DNA of 64,000 nucleotides from Clostridiales bacterium. GTDB lineage: Bacteria; Bacillota; Clostridia; Christensenellales; DTU072. A program made the position numbers and the translations under genes. Positions 16,878-26,196 of the stretch are shown here, piece after piece. How positions within the stretch are numbered: the stretch's first letter is position 1; each line of letters starts with the position of its first letter. Below the pieces are notes generated by a model. The model did no database searches. It worked only from the letters and a program-made list of their open reading frames with translations, and was not told the origin of the DNA. The DNA is taken from the NCBI GenBank assembly GCA_012838805.1, contig DUON01000010.1:65072-129071 (forward strand), in the 5' to 3' direction.

Positions 16878-17222
16878 TCACTGCTCCAGCATGTATTTCA
16901 AAGCCAACATACTGGAAACGCACTTTATGGGTATAGTAAAAGCAATCCCCGTATTGGGCTTTCTCAATTTTAGTTTCTCATTTAATAAATCCATAATGTC
17001 TTTTGACTTTTCTTGAGGCACTATGCCGAAGACAATATCCCGCTGAGACTCTTCAAGTCCAAAATAAGTCCTTATCTCTGTGGATGCAGTTCCCGTGCCA
17101 TAAGCGGCGAATGTGTACCCCAAGCCAAAATCATTGAGCATCTTAATAATTTTTTTGCCCTTTCCTCTGTCTACGATGACCATTAACATCTTGACAGGCT
17201 TAGGCTGGCAAATGTTTTCCAT
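16878..17222 (-). CDS. P-II-like signalling protein, copy 2 of the DUF1538 operon
   Basis: This 114-residue P-II-like protein is clearly different from its neighbour. The core runs MLMVIVDRGKGKKIIKMLNDFGLG, then the loop region YGTGTASTEIRTYFGLEE, and ends TGIAFTIPIKCVSS, the equivalent of the P-II B-loop and last strand. Two non-identical P-II-like genes in tandem suggest a hetero-oligomer or two sensors for one membrane partner. The start has AAGGAG upstream. It lies 20 nt after the DUF1538 gene. The assignment rests on the fold-like pattern and context rather than on a strict signature. Confidence 0.75.
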   Translation of the reverse strand: MENICQPKPVKMLMVIVDRGKGKKIIKMLNDFGLGYTFAAYGTGTASTEIRTYFGLEESQRDIVFGIVPQEKSKDIMDLLNEKLKLRKPNTGIAFTIPIKCVSSMLALKYMLEQ

Positions 17223-17242
17223 ATTTTACTCCTTACCTCAAA

Positions 17243-18808
17243 TTATTCTTCTACTACATCTATATCCACATACTCTGTGTCTATGTCCACAGGTTCTTTG
17301 CCTGTGTCCATGGGTTCTGCGCCTTGAGTATATTCCTTTTCTTCTTGTCTTAGGCTGACTTTTGCTAACTTAAGCTTATATACCAAACCGAACAGCTGCA
17401 CCGTCACTGGAGGAGCCATTGTCGTCAAAGCCACCGCACCAAAAGCGTCTCTTAATATGTCCCCTCCCAAGGCAAGGCTTGCGCCCACAGCCAAGGGCAG
17501 GACAAAGGTGACGGAAATAGGTCCCGACGCCACTCCTCCTGAGTCGAAAGCGACTGGAGTAAAGATTGGAGGAACAAAAAAGCTAAGTGTCAAAGCTAAG
17601 GCATAGCCGGGAATTAAAAAATAAAGCAGGCTGATACCCGTAAGCACCCTTAGCATAGATATCCCTACCGAAAACGCCACCCCCACCGTAAGCGCCACAA
17701 TCATGGCTTTTCTGGACAGAGCGCCGCCAGTGATTTCTTCCACTTGATTGGTCAAGATATGTACGGTCGGCTCCGCCAAGACCACCACCGCTCCAATGAC
17801 CATACCTATGGGGACAAGAATCCAATTATAGCTCTTTGCTGCGAGCATTCCGCCTATCAATTTTCCTGCAGTCAAAAACCCGACATTCACACCGGTAAGG
17901 AATATGGTAAGTCCCAAATGTGTGTATATAACGCCTATTATTATCCTAATAATCGAGACTTTGGGGAACTTTAGCAGCACTATTTGAAACACCACAAAAC
18001 AAAGCAAGATAGGCAAAAGGGCTATCCCCACTTGCATAAAATATGTGGGAAAAGCTTTCAAATACTCCTTAACCACGCCTGAAAAGCCGTCAATTTCAGG
18101 AACAAAGCCCATATCCACATGGCTTTGCGGATTATAAAATAAACCCAATATCATAATCGCAAGCACAGGTCCCACCACGCAAAGTGCCACCATTCCAAAG
18201 CTGTCCTCATTGCTGGTTTTTCCGCTCCTAACTGTGGCAAGACCTATTCCCAACGCCATAGCGAACGGCACGATTATTGGTCCTGTCGCCACGCCCCCCG
18301 AATCAAACGCCACAGCCAAAAAGTCCTTATTGACGAATATTGAAAGAATAAAAATAAGCGCATAAGAGAAGAGCAAGATATACTTCATCTTTATCTTAAA
18401 GAATATCTTCATAACAAACAAAACCAAAACCGTACCTACTCCCACGGCGATACTGACGATAAGCACGGTGTTCGGCACAGCATAAACCTGATCGGCAAGT
18501 ACTTGAAGGTCGGGTTCAGCTATTGTGATAATAAATCCCATAAGAAAAAATACGGGGATGATTATCCATAGCTTGTTGGTTTCAGATAACTTGGCGGACA
18601 TGCTCTCGCCCATGGGTATCATCGCCATATCCGAACCCAGAGCGAAAAGACTCATCCCAATAATAAGCAAAAAAGCACCGCTTAAAAACAATATTATTAA
18701 AGACCACTCCAGTCTTAGAAAAGCAAAATTGATGATCAGCACTATTATTGTTATAGGTAGTACCGCAAATATGGATTCTTTAAGTTTTTTTCTAAGATTC
18801 TTTATCAA
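17243..18808 (-). CDS. DUF1538 family polytopic membrane protein (putative transporter)
   Basis: This 521-residue integral membrane protein has about 12-14 hydrophobic helices. It is an internal duplication: AVAFDSGGVATGPIIVPFAMALGIG and PVAFDSGGVASGPISVTFVLPLAVG lie in matching places of the two halves, and so do IAEPDLQVLADQV and LAEPTVHILTNQV. Such pseudo-symmetric repeats are typical of secondary transporters. The C-terminus is a short acidic tail of repeated DIDTEYVDID type. The start is TTG at 18806-18808, preceded by AAGGAG with five bases between. No substrate is known to me for DUF1538. The two P-II-like genes downstream suggest regulation by a nucleotide or metabolite signal. Confidence 0.82.
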   Translation of the reverse strand: MIKNLRKKLKESIFAVLPITIIVLIINFAFLRLEWSLIILFLSGAFLLIIGMSLFALGSDMAMIPMGESMSAKLSETNKLWIIIPVFFLMGFIITIAEPDLQVLADQVYAVPNTVLIVSIAVGVGTVLVLFVMKIFFKIKMKYILLFSYALIFILSIFVNKDFLAVAFDSGGVATGPIIVPFAMALGIGLATVRSGKTSNEDSFGMVALCVVGPVLAIMILGLFYNPQSHVDMGFVPEIDGFSGVVKEYLKAFPTYFMQVGIALLPILLCFVVFQIVLLKFPKVSIIRIIIGVIYTHLGLTIFLTGVNVGFLTAGKLIGGMLAAKSYNWILVPIGMVIGAVVVLAEPTVHILTNQVEEITGGALSRKAMIVALTVGVAFSVGISMLRVLTGISLLYFLIPGYALALTLSFFVPPIFTPVAFDSGGVASGPISVTFVLPLAVGASLALGGDILRDAFGAVALTTMAPPVTVQLFGLVYKLKLAKVSLRQEEKEYTQGAEPMDTGKEPVDIDTEYVDIDVVEE

Positions 18809-18820
18809 GCTAACTCCTTA

Positions 18821-19756
18821 TTATAGTATTTGGTATCGTGTTTCTGTTATTATTCTTATATTCGCCAGCATTCCTTCGGGCATATAGTTTTTTAGGTCTA
18901 TTGTGATATTTCCCAGTACCGGCACTTCGATTTCAATCTTCTTGTTTTGATAAATCTCCAAAATGTTGGGCGGTATGCTGTCGGAGACTTCTTCCACTAT
19001 TTGGTCAAGTTCCTGCCATGGCATATAGAAAGAGATGTTTTGGGAAGATTTTATCTTTTCCACAAAAAAAGCTCCTTGATAATACACATCCCCTTTGACT
19101 CTGCTGAAGTTTGTCTTGTTGTCTAAAAAATTCCAAATGTCTATGTCGATATAGTCTTTCATTATCATAGACAAGGCACTGATAATATTATCAAAAGCTT
19201 TTCTGCCTTCAATATAAAAATTGCCGCTTTCAGCAATCGACAACCTTTGGGTATCGTATAGCATAATGCTGTTTAAGTTCAGGTCTATATCCTGATATTG
19301 CTCATTGGACAGTTCAATGAACATGTCATTGACATCCATTAAACCTTCTTTCTTGGTCACTTTAATGGATGCCAAATCGTCTTTAATGTCGATATCGGCG
19401 TCTAAAGACAATATTGTAGGGGTCAGCCCTTCATATACGCCAAGGAGATTTATTTGGTAATCGGCAGAAATATCATTCCCATTATACACTCTGTTCCCCT
19501 CTATTGTCAAAAGTAAATCCAGTGTATTCTCAGCATGTCCAAGGTGAAAATCGACAGCTATGTCGTCATAAGCTTTTTTTCTATCCGCCTTTTCCCAAGT
19601 CTGTTCGGCGTAGGCAAACCTCACATTGGGGGTATAGCGTCTATAAAGAAAGATACCCAAAAAAACCATGCCGATAATGGCGCCAACCATGAGTACGCTT
19701 ATTATTAACAAAAATATGGTCTTTTTTTCTTTTGTCATCTTTGATAAAAAATTCAT
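18821..19756 (-). CDS. membrane-anchored protein of unknown function
   Basis: I do not recognise this 311-residue protein. It has one N-terminal transmembrane segment (about residues 13-35) followed by a predicted extracytoplasmic beta-rich region with no cysteines and no repeats. Text such as LDADIDIKDDLASIKVTKKEG suggests an immunoglobulin-like or lipid-binding beta fold (inference). It stops 12 nt before the DUF1538 start and is separated from the upstream genes by a strong terminator, so it is probably the first gene of the DUF1538/P-II-like operon. It may be an accessory subunit of that system. Confidence 0.6.
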   Translation of the reverse strand: MNFLSKMTKEKKTIFLLIISVLMVGAIIGMVFLGIFLYRRYTPNVRFAYAEQTWEKADRKKAYDDIAVDFHLGHAENTLDLLLTIEGNRVYNGNDISADYQINLLGVYEGLTPTILSLDADIDIKDDLASIKVTKKEGLMDVNDMFIELSNEQYQDIDLNLNSIMLYDTQRLSIAESGNFYIEGRKAFDNIISALSMIMKDYIDIDIWNFLDNKTNFSRVKGDVYYQGAFFVEKIKSSQNISFYMPWQELDQIVEEVSDSIPPNILEIYQNKKIEIEVPVLGNITIDLKNYMPEGMLANIRIITETRYQIL

Positions 19757-19797
19757 GTGAACCGTCTCTTATATGGCATAATATCTTTATTATAAAC

Positions 19798-19830
19798 CAA
19801 AAAGCCCCTAAGTTATAGGGGCTTTTTGGA
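19798..19830 (-). terminator. strong intrinsic terminator
   Basis: A perfect 13-bp stem, CCAAAAAGCCCCT with AGGGGCTTTTTGG, encloses a 7-base loop. On the minus strand it lies directly after the gene ending at 19846 and before the gene starting at 19756, so it divides the two transcription units. It is symmetrical, but no gene runs into it from the other side. Confidence 0.88.
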
Positions 19831-19845
19831 AATTTTGTTATTTAT

Positions 19846-21135
19846 TTACTTTATGAACTCCTCATCCGAATATTGTTTGGTGACTTTGTATTGCGAATCG
19901 TATAAGAGCTGGGTGTTCATTTTGTTGAAGTCCAGCTTGTTTAGGCTTTGAGTAATGACAATCTGGCTGGGGTCATAGGGTCTGAAATATTCAACCTTTA
20001 GGTTGTCTCTGTCCAGAACCGAAAGCTCGGTATCCGAAAGAGGTCTGTCCTTAACAGCTTTTTTCTTTTCTTCTTTGCTGTCGTCTCTCAAAAGCCCTAT
20101 CGCAAATGTGGTGACCACCAATACGCCCGCGAATATGAGAAAGAGCCTTCTTACTGCCATAAACGCTGTGATGGCGAATATCAAATCATTGCTGTCCAAC
20201 CATGCCATGCTCATATATTTCAAAACACCTCTGGATTCGTTGGACGGCGTCAGCGTCAGTACCGTGCCGTTGTTCAGCATAATGTAAATGGGAGAGCCTA
20301 CCACAGCCTCGTCTTCTATGGCGTTAGTAACCGAAGCCAAAAGCTCGTTTATGAAGCTTTGCATGAGATTCAATGTGCCCAAATATTGTGGGGGTATGAC
20401 CCCCATGCCGTCGGGTCCAAGGTCAAATTCCATAGGCTCGCCAAGCATGTCAAGTATAGACCACAATACCGGGTCATTAACCATAACGCCGTCTTCGCCC
20501 CTTGACGGGAAGGGCTTGTCTTGGGTCTCTCTTTGATTTATTATCAAGTGAATAAGCGTGGGTATGGTCAGCCTTTCATCGTCCGCCATATCTATCCATG
20601 GACCCACAAAGGTGGCATATCCATCCATATCTATGCTTTCAAAGTGCTTTTTCAATAAGTCCATGACCTCTTGATTCCTTGCCCCTTCATCCAAATACTG
20701 CTGGCGGGACAATGTCTTAAGGTTGCCGTTGTCCACATTGCGGTTTATGTACTCTTCCAACAGCTCTTTATTGACATCGGCTCTTGAATTGAAGTCATCG
20801 GCAAGGTCTTCATAGAAGATTGTGCCGCTGGTGGCGTCATCCAAAAAGTCGGGAAGAAACACATCCGCCGCAATCCATAGACCGCCAAGACAGATAAATG
20901 CGACTAAAATCGATACGATAGTCTGCCTGTATATGCTCTTTTTCTTTCTTTTCGCCATTATGCCGAATACCAAATAGTATATTATCGCCATAACAACGGT
21001 AACTATTACGCCCACAAAAACCATCACGCCATAACTAAGACCTGATTCTATGATATGAAGACTTTCAAGCACCACCAAAGCTATGAGCAACGGAAAGCCG
21101 GCTAAATGAAGCAATATTTGCAAAAACTTTTTCAT
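19846..21135 (-). CDS. multi-pass membrane protein of unknown function (paralogue of the next gene)
   Basis: I do not recognise this 429-residue protein. It has three N-terminal hydrophobic helices (from about 5 to 105), a long soluble middle part (about 110-330) that is probably outside the membrane, one further helix after AVRRLFLIFAGVLV at about 345, and a cytoplasmic tail of about 65 residues. The order matches the upstream protein, including GFPLLI near the N-terminus and the RR-x-L-x-x-F-A-G-V motif before the last helix. The two are therefore likely ancient duplicates that work as a heterodimer. It begins one base after the previous stop codon. Confidence 0.62.
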   Translation of the reverse strand: MKKFLQILLHLAGFPLLIALVVLESLHIIESGLSYGVMVFVGVIVTVVMAIIYYLVFGIMAKRKKKSIYRQTIVSILVAFICLGGLWIAADVFLPDFLDDATSGTIFYEDLADDFNSRADVNKELLEEYINRNVDNGNLKTLSRQQYLDEGARNQEVMDLLKKHFESIDMDGYATFVGPWIDMADDERLTIPTLIHLIINQRETQDKPFPSRGEDGVMVNDPVLWSILDMLGEPMEFDLGPDGMGVIPPQYLGTLNLMQSFINELLASVTNAIEDEAVVGSPIYIMLNNGTVLTLTPSNESRGVLKYMSMAWLDSNDLIFAITAFMAVRRLFLIFAGVLVVTTFAIGLLRDDSKEEKKKAVKDRPLSDTELSVLDRDNLKVEYFRPYDPSQIVITQSLNKLDFNKMNTQLLYDSQYKVTKQYSDEEFIK

Positions 21136-21136
21136 C

Positions 21137-22531
21137 TTAATTACCCTCCATTGTCAAAGTCGCAAACAGCTCTTTTTCCTTTCTTGCAAAGTGATAGGCA
21201 AGAACTGTGCTCAAGCCGATAACGCCGGCAAACACATATAGATATCTTCTTGCCGCAAAAAGAGGATAAAATTGCGGTTTGTAAGAAATCTCGGTTCTTA
21301 ACTGATATAGCTCTTCAAGAGTATATCCCATATCTTCGGGGAAGCCCGAATTGTTCATATCCACATGGCCAATTTTGGGTCCGATAAGCACAGAACCTAT
21401 TTTGGCTCCGTGAACGGTGGCGTAATAATTGACATAGGCATATTCCTTAAGGTTTTCGTCTTCAATGAACTCAAATATGGGCTTTGCTTGAGGAGATTGG
21501 TAGAATGAGAATCCCTTAAGCAATTCCGCAAGGGTATCTCTCGTTATGGGTTCTTCAAAAAGTCCCATTGTATTGATAACCGTAACTATGGTATCTACAT
21601 CCAAATCTTCGTTTATATAAGACAATAATGCGGCGTATTCTTCTAATCCCACCCAACTAAGTATGGGTCCCAAGCCCCCAACACTATCTTCCAGTTCTCT
21701 TCCCAGAGCGCCCAATATAGCGTCCAGCCTGTCTAAAGTGAGCATATACTTATAGGCTTCGCCGTTTTCACCATAGGCTTTTTTGTACTCCGCGGTCTGT
21801 TTGTATTTGTTCCATTCGGATGAAGCATTGTTTTCAAGCGCCGTAAGGGCTTTTTGCAATTCTTCATCGGCGTCCTTGCCCTGGGCCTTAAAGTAATCTT
21901 GCTGTTCATGATAGGTTATCAACACATTCAAGGCTTGTTTTATGCCGAATATGTAACCGTCCGCAAACATGCCATTGGGGCTGTACCAAGCATCGTCCTC
22001 TTGATTATAGACAATTTCTGAAAGGTCGGTATTTTCGTCGCCGTAATTATCCGCCTTGTAGTCGATATGATAAGTTTTCAAAAAGTCAAAAACGCTGTCG
22101 TTGAACTTTTTGGTCATGCTTTTCTTGCCCGTCGTCATCGTAGAGAACCAGTTTATTTGATATTCATAGTTCTCGATTGTGACACCATACTCTTGGTTTT
22201 CTTTTTCCAATTTCTCAAATTCTTTACCCATATAGGCGTCAAAGACAATGGCGCTTGCCAAGACCAGCCCAACTGCGACAATCAGCGTGAACATAGTCCT
22301 TGCTTTCCACCCTTTGGCAAATAAGGAAAATACTATCTGAAGAAGGGTGACCACGACCCAAAGAGCGGCTACGGCAGCTACCCCGTACCACCATGTGTCC
22401 TCAAAAGCGCTCTGTCCAATAAAGGATATGGAACAGACAAACACCATGACGATAAGTAGAGGAAACCCAATCAGATAGGAAATTGTTTTCATTCTTCGGT
22501 AATTAGAAAGCTTTCTTTTAACTTTATTCAT
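21137..22531 (-). CDS. multi-pass membrane protein of unknown function (paralogue of the downstream gene)
   Basis: This 464-residue protein has the same plan as its downstream neighbour: SYLIGFPLLIVMVFV and two more helices in the first 110 residues, a roughly 310-residue soluble middle, then ARRYLYVFAGVIGLSTVLA and a short basic/acidic tail. The middle part starts with a Glu/Lys-rich stretch (FEKLEKENQEYG) that may be coiled coil. No catalytic motif was seen. A promoter reads into it from 22599. The ribosome site AAGGAG lies 12 bases from the ATG, which is long, so initiation may be weak. Confidence 0.62.
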   Translation of the reverse strand: MNKVKRKLSNYRRMKTISYLIGFPLLIVMVFVCSISFIGQSAFEDTWWYGVAAVAALWVVVTLLQIVFSLFAKGWKARTMFTLIVAVGLVLASAIVFDAYMGKEFEKLEKENQEYGVTIENYEYQINWFSTMTTGKKSMTKKFNDSVFDFLKTYHIDYKADNYGDENTDLSEIVYNQEDDAWYSPNGMFADGYIFGIKQALNVLITYHEQQDYFKAQGKDADEELQKALTALENNASSEWNKYKQTAEYKKAYGENGEAYKYMLTLDRLDAILGALGRELEDSVGGLGPILSWVGLEEYAALLSYINEDLDVDTIVTVINTMGLFEEPITRDTLAELLKGFSFYQSPQAKPIFEFIEDENLKEYAYVNYYATVHGAKIGSVLIGPKIGHVDMNNSGFPEDMGYTLEELYQLRTEISYKPQFYPLFAARRYLYVFAGVIGLSTVLAYHFARKEKELFATLTMEGN

Positions 22532-22569
22532 TGAAATACCAATCTCCTTAATTTAAAATTACTATGAAC

Positions 22570-22599
22570 ATTATACAATGGCATTCAATACCAAGTCAA
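22570..22599 (-). promoter_or_regulatory. sigma-A promoter of the two-gene membrane-protein operon
   Basis: On the minus strand TTGACT (22594-22599) and TATAAT (22570-22575) are 18 bp apart, about 40 bases before the start codon at 22531. It diverges from the promoter at 22636-22665. Confidence 0.65.
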
Positions 22600-22635
22600 G
22601 AGGCAAATATTAAGTTATATTAAAGATAACTTATA

Positions 22636-22665
22636 TTGACGGAATTCTCTCTTAGATGCTATACT
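22636..22665 (+). promoter_or_regulatory. sigma-A promoter of the InlB-repeat lipoprotein gene
   Basis: TTGACG at 22636-22641 and TATACT at 22660-22665 have 18-bp spacing, about 35 bases before the chosen ATG at 22701. An earlier ATG at 22656 falls inside this -10 element, which supports the later start. Confidence 0.55.
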
Positions 22666-22700
22666 TGGATTGTACCAAAATTTTGAAAAGAAGGCTTTAT

Positions 22701-25700
22701 ATGAAAAAAATCTTAATCGCAATACTTATTATATTGGCTTTATTTTCTTTTGCCGCCTGTCAAAAAGATGATATCATACTCAATTTTTATGACGGGGAGG
22801 AGCTTATTCAATCCATTTCATGGGACAAAGAAACTTTCCCGGAAATCACCCCTCCAGAAAAGAAAGGTCATACTTTTGAAGGCTGGTACATTGACAAAAA
22901 TCTCACTCAAAAATTCAAGACCTCTGATTTGAAAAACGGACTCAACCTCTACGCCAAATACATAAGAAATACTTATACCGTCACCTTTAAGGCGGAGGGG
23001 TTTGAAGATATCACAAGAAAAGTAGCTTTCGGAGACGCCTTGAAAGATATCCCCGCCGTTCCCGCAAAGCAAGGCTATGACGGAAAATGGGAGGATGTCG
23101 GCTTAAGCTCAATCACTTCGGACATAACTGTCAACGCCATATATTCCATAAAAGAGCTTACCATTGTATTCAAAGCAGAGGGTTTTCAAGACATCATAAG
23201 AAAAGTCAAGTACAACCAAACGCTTGAGGATATCCCCTCAGTTCCACAAAAGGAAGGAAAATCAGCCCATTGGGATATAGAAAATTTTGAGAATATAACC
23301 CAAGATTTGATTGTCAACGCGGTATATACCGATATTATGAAAAAGGTCTCCTTTATTTCCAAAATTGAAAAGCCCGTAGAACAGATTTTTATTGAAACTG
23401 TGGAGGTTGTCTACGACACCGATTTATCGCCTTCACTAATCCCTGAGCCCTATCCCTTTGAAGGGTATTATGTTATAGGCTGGGAAGACAAGGATTTAAC
23501 AAAAATTAAAAACGATATAGAAGTATATGCAATCTATCAGCCTTTTACCTATGATATAACCTTTTTTGACTGGGACAACAATATAATCATAACTTTAGAG
23601 GATGTGGAATACGGCTCTATATTAAAAGATATTATAGAAAATTCTCAAGACTTAGACCCCGCCATAATTGAAGAGCTGTTAAACCCTCAAATCCCCGAAG
23701 AATTGCAAAACGAAATGAACCATAATTTCCGTTATGGCAACAAGCTGTACGATGCCGACATCTATACGCCGATAACAAGAGGCGGAAGCTACTTCTTAAT
23801 TTTTGACACCACAATAAAAATAACCGTATTCGCAAACGGCGGAGAGCTTGAAGGCGACTTTGATATAATTGACGGCGAGGAAAAAGAAGTTCAAGCGGGA
23901 ACATCGCTGGTTGATTTGGACATAAAAGAAAGATACGGCTATAAGTTCTTGGGCTGGTATACCTCAAGCGACTACGCTCCCGAATACTTTGACCCCGAAA
24001 ATCTGCCCCAAGACCTTATCGAAATAAACAAGAACATCCCCCTTTATCAGAACACAATGCTAATTGCCCTATGGGAGAAACTCTTCTGCCAAATATCCTT
24101 TCCCGATATCGACGGCGTTGGCTTTTATATAGACAATGAACCGCATTCGGGTATCATAACCATAGACTATGGAGAGAGTATTGACTTTCTAATAGATACT
24201 CAAAAAGATATCCTAAGGGTTTTGGCAAATGATTTAGAGCTCACAGCCGATAACGGATTATACGCCCTTGGACAAATTGAAGAGAATATAGTCATAGCTA
24301 TTGAGACATCCGAGATACCTATTCATACGCTGAGATTCTATTCTCAAGACCAAATACTACTTCATACCCTATATGTAAACAACGGACGGATACTTCTCCT
24401 TATACCCGAAATTGAATCAATACACGGCGCCAGCGGAGAATGGCGGTGCATAGAGCACCCGTCATTCAGCTTTGACAGCCCTATTACCGAAGACTTGACT
24501 TTTGAATTAAGTTACAGCTACTTTACATATCCCATATACTATCATTATGACGGCTTGATTAAAGCCGAAAATATTGATTATGGCGACATATCTTATATCT
24601 TATGGTCGCCTCCCCCAAAAGAGGGATACCTTTTTGAGGGCTGGTATGTAAATGAACAGCTTTCACAAAAAGCATCCGTCCAATATGCAGTCAATATGGG
24701 AAGACCTGTGAATCTATATGCCAAATGGACGGAAGAAAAGGACTTTGAGCATCCAATTATTGGGAAATGGTATGCCGAACGAATGATTTTACATTTTTAT
24801 CAAAACGGACTTGTAACATTTAACTTTGAAGAAAAATTCTTTGAATATAGCTATACGGTTATTGACGAGGCTGTATTTATTTTAGATGAAGAGCTTATCT
24901 TTGAGCACGGTCAGCTTATCTATAAAAATACTGTGTTCACAAAGACCGACCAAAATGTCACTATCATAGAGTTCGGCTCTTTGGGATTATATACAATAGT
25001 CGGTGATAGGATACCTTATAATGATGAAGTATTCTCTTATTATTGGTATCTTGATGATAATATTTATAAAGAAATGTATGATATCTATGGAGAATTAGAT
25101 TATGACAAGGTAGAAAACAATTTCTTAAGGCTCTATCCACATCCGTTTAGGCTTGTAAAAATATACTATGACGCCATGGACGGAGTTACACAATACAATA
25201 TTGAATATCAATATGTGTATGTAACGCAGTATTATGAATTAATATTTTCCGACCCCGACGACACTCTTACTGATTTTATCTTCGCAACCAAAGACCACCA
25301 TATTTTTGTAGGCTGGACGGTTGAAGACACAAGTATTCTTATGGATAAGAACTATTTGACCAATAATTATATTCTTGAAATAAGAGCCAAAGCAAAGTAC
25401 ATAAGCGACGCTATAACGCCTCCCGAGAATACCATAGAAGGCTTTTATTACCACTATGACTCGCAATCAGAGAGTATAACCACCGTGGAATTCTATGCGG
25501 ACGGAACCTATCAAATCACAAAAATGAACATATACCATAGGGGTGACCGTTATATCCTATTCTATTATTTTTGGGACGAAAACGGCTTCAGGGACGAAAA
25601 CGGCAATGAAATAGCCGTCCAAGACAGCGTCATATCTCTTTATATTGACGGCGTTCTTATTTCTCTAAAGAAGCCCGTATACAATGTTATTTTCCCATAT

Positions 25701-26195
25701 TTTGCCTACCCCAAAGAGGATAACGATTATGACTTTATAGAGATTTACGAAGACTATGTTCTTTATAATAACCAGATAGTGGACGCTGTGATTGAAAATA
25801 ATTTCTTATTCTATATCCAAAGATACCCAGATGACCTTTGCCATTTGATAACAATTGATATGGACGACTTGATAGCGCTGAATCAAGATATACCACAACA
25901 CTATAACGGAGTATTTGAAGGTCAGCACATATTTGAAGTCCCTGAGGGAGAAAACCTGATTGTTGACATTCAAGTAACTATATCCGCTAACCACACCGCA
26001 CTTTTAATGTATAAGTCTGAAAACTATCCCGATTGGGAATACGAGGCAAAAGTATTCTATTATCAAGAACAGTGTCACATACTTTATAAGATATACGACA
26101 CTTTGCAAAAAGTATATTTCTATTATGACGAAATAGAGGGAATATATATATTAGATGTCTACCCTGCAATAGTTCAAATGCAGAAAATTCAATAA
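22701..26195 (+). CDS. large lipoprotein with InlB B-type (Listeria-Bacteroides) repeats
   Basis: This 1164-residue surface lipoprotein has a signal peptide (MKKILIAILIILALFSF) ending in the lipobox FAAC, so it is anchored through a lipidated Cys at about 20. InlB-type repeats with the G-x-x-F-x-G-W-Y core occur at about residue 55 (EGWYIDKNLTQKF), 415 (FLGWYTSS) and 650 (FEGWYVNEQLSQK). Several FKAEGFxDIxRKV strands lie between the first ones. The C-terminal third has blocks opening with GKWYAERMILHF and EGFYYHYDSQ, each followed by a short beta-rich stretch ending near a D-G turn, resembling small lipocalin-like units. Such proteins usually mediate adhesion. No enzyme motif is visible. It is monocistronic and meets the convergent DUF421 gene one base after its stop. 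Confidence 0.82.
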   Translation: MKKILIAILIILALFSFAACQKDDIILNFYDGEELIQSISWDKETFPEITPPEKKGHTFEGWYIDKNLTQKFKTSDLKNGLNLYAKYIRNTYTVTFKAEGFEDITRKVAFGDALKDIPAVPAKQGYDGKWEDVGLSSITSDITVNAIYSIKELTIVFKAEGFQDIIRKVKYNQTLEDIPSVPQKEGKSAHWDIENFENITQDLIVNAVYTDIMKKVSFISKIEKPVEQIFIETVEVVYDTDLSPSLIPEPYPFEGYYVIGWEDKDLTKIKNDIEVYAIYQPFTYDITFFDWDNNIIITLEDVEYGSILKDIIENSQDLDPAIIEELLNPQIPEELQNEMNHNFRYGNKLYDADIYTPITRGGSYFLIFDTTIKITVFANGGELEGDFDIIDGEEKEVQAGTSLVDLDIKERYGYKFLGWYTSSDYAPEYFDPENLPQDLIEINKNIPLYQNTMLIALWEKLFCQISFPDIDGVGFYIDNEPHSGIITIDYGESIDFLIDTQKDILRVLANDLELTADNGLYALGQIEENIVIAIETSEIPIHTLRFYSQDQILLHTLYVNNGRILLLIPEIESIHGASGEWRCIEHPSFSFDSPITEDLTFELSYSYFTYPIYYHYDGLIKAENIDYGDISYILWSPPPKEGYLFEGWYVNEQLSQKASVQYAVNMGRPVNLYAKWTEEKDFEHPIIGKWYAERMILHFYQNGLVTFNFEEKFFEYSYTVIDEAVFILDEELIFEHGQLIYKNTVFTKTDQNVTIIEFGSLGLYTIVGDRIPYNDEVFSYYWYLDDNIYKEMYDIYGELDYDKVENNFLRLYPHPFRLVKIYYDAMDGVTQYNIEYQYVYVTQYYELIFSDPDDTLTDFIFATKDHHIFVGWTVEDTSILMDKNYLTNNYILEIRAKAKYISDAITPPENTIEGFYYHYDSQSESITTVEFYADGTYQITKMNIYHRGDRYILFYYFWDENGFRDENGNEIAVQDSVISLYIDGVLISLKKPVYNVIFPYFAYPKEDNDYDFIEIYEDYVLYNNQIVDAVIENNFLFYIQRYPDDLCHLITIDMDDLIALNQDIPQHYNGVFEGQHIFEVPEGENLIVDIQVTISANHTALLMYKSENYPDWEYEAKVFYYQEQCHILYKIYDTLQKVYFYYDEIEGIYILDVYPAIVQMQKIQ

Positions 26196-26196
26196 T

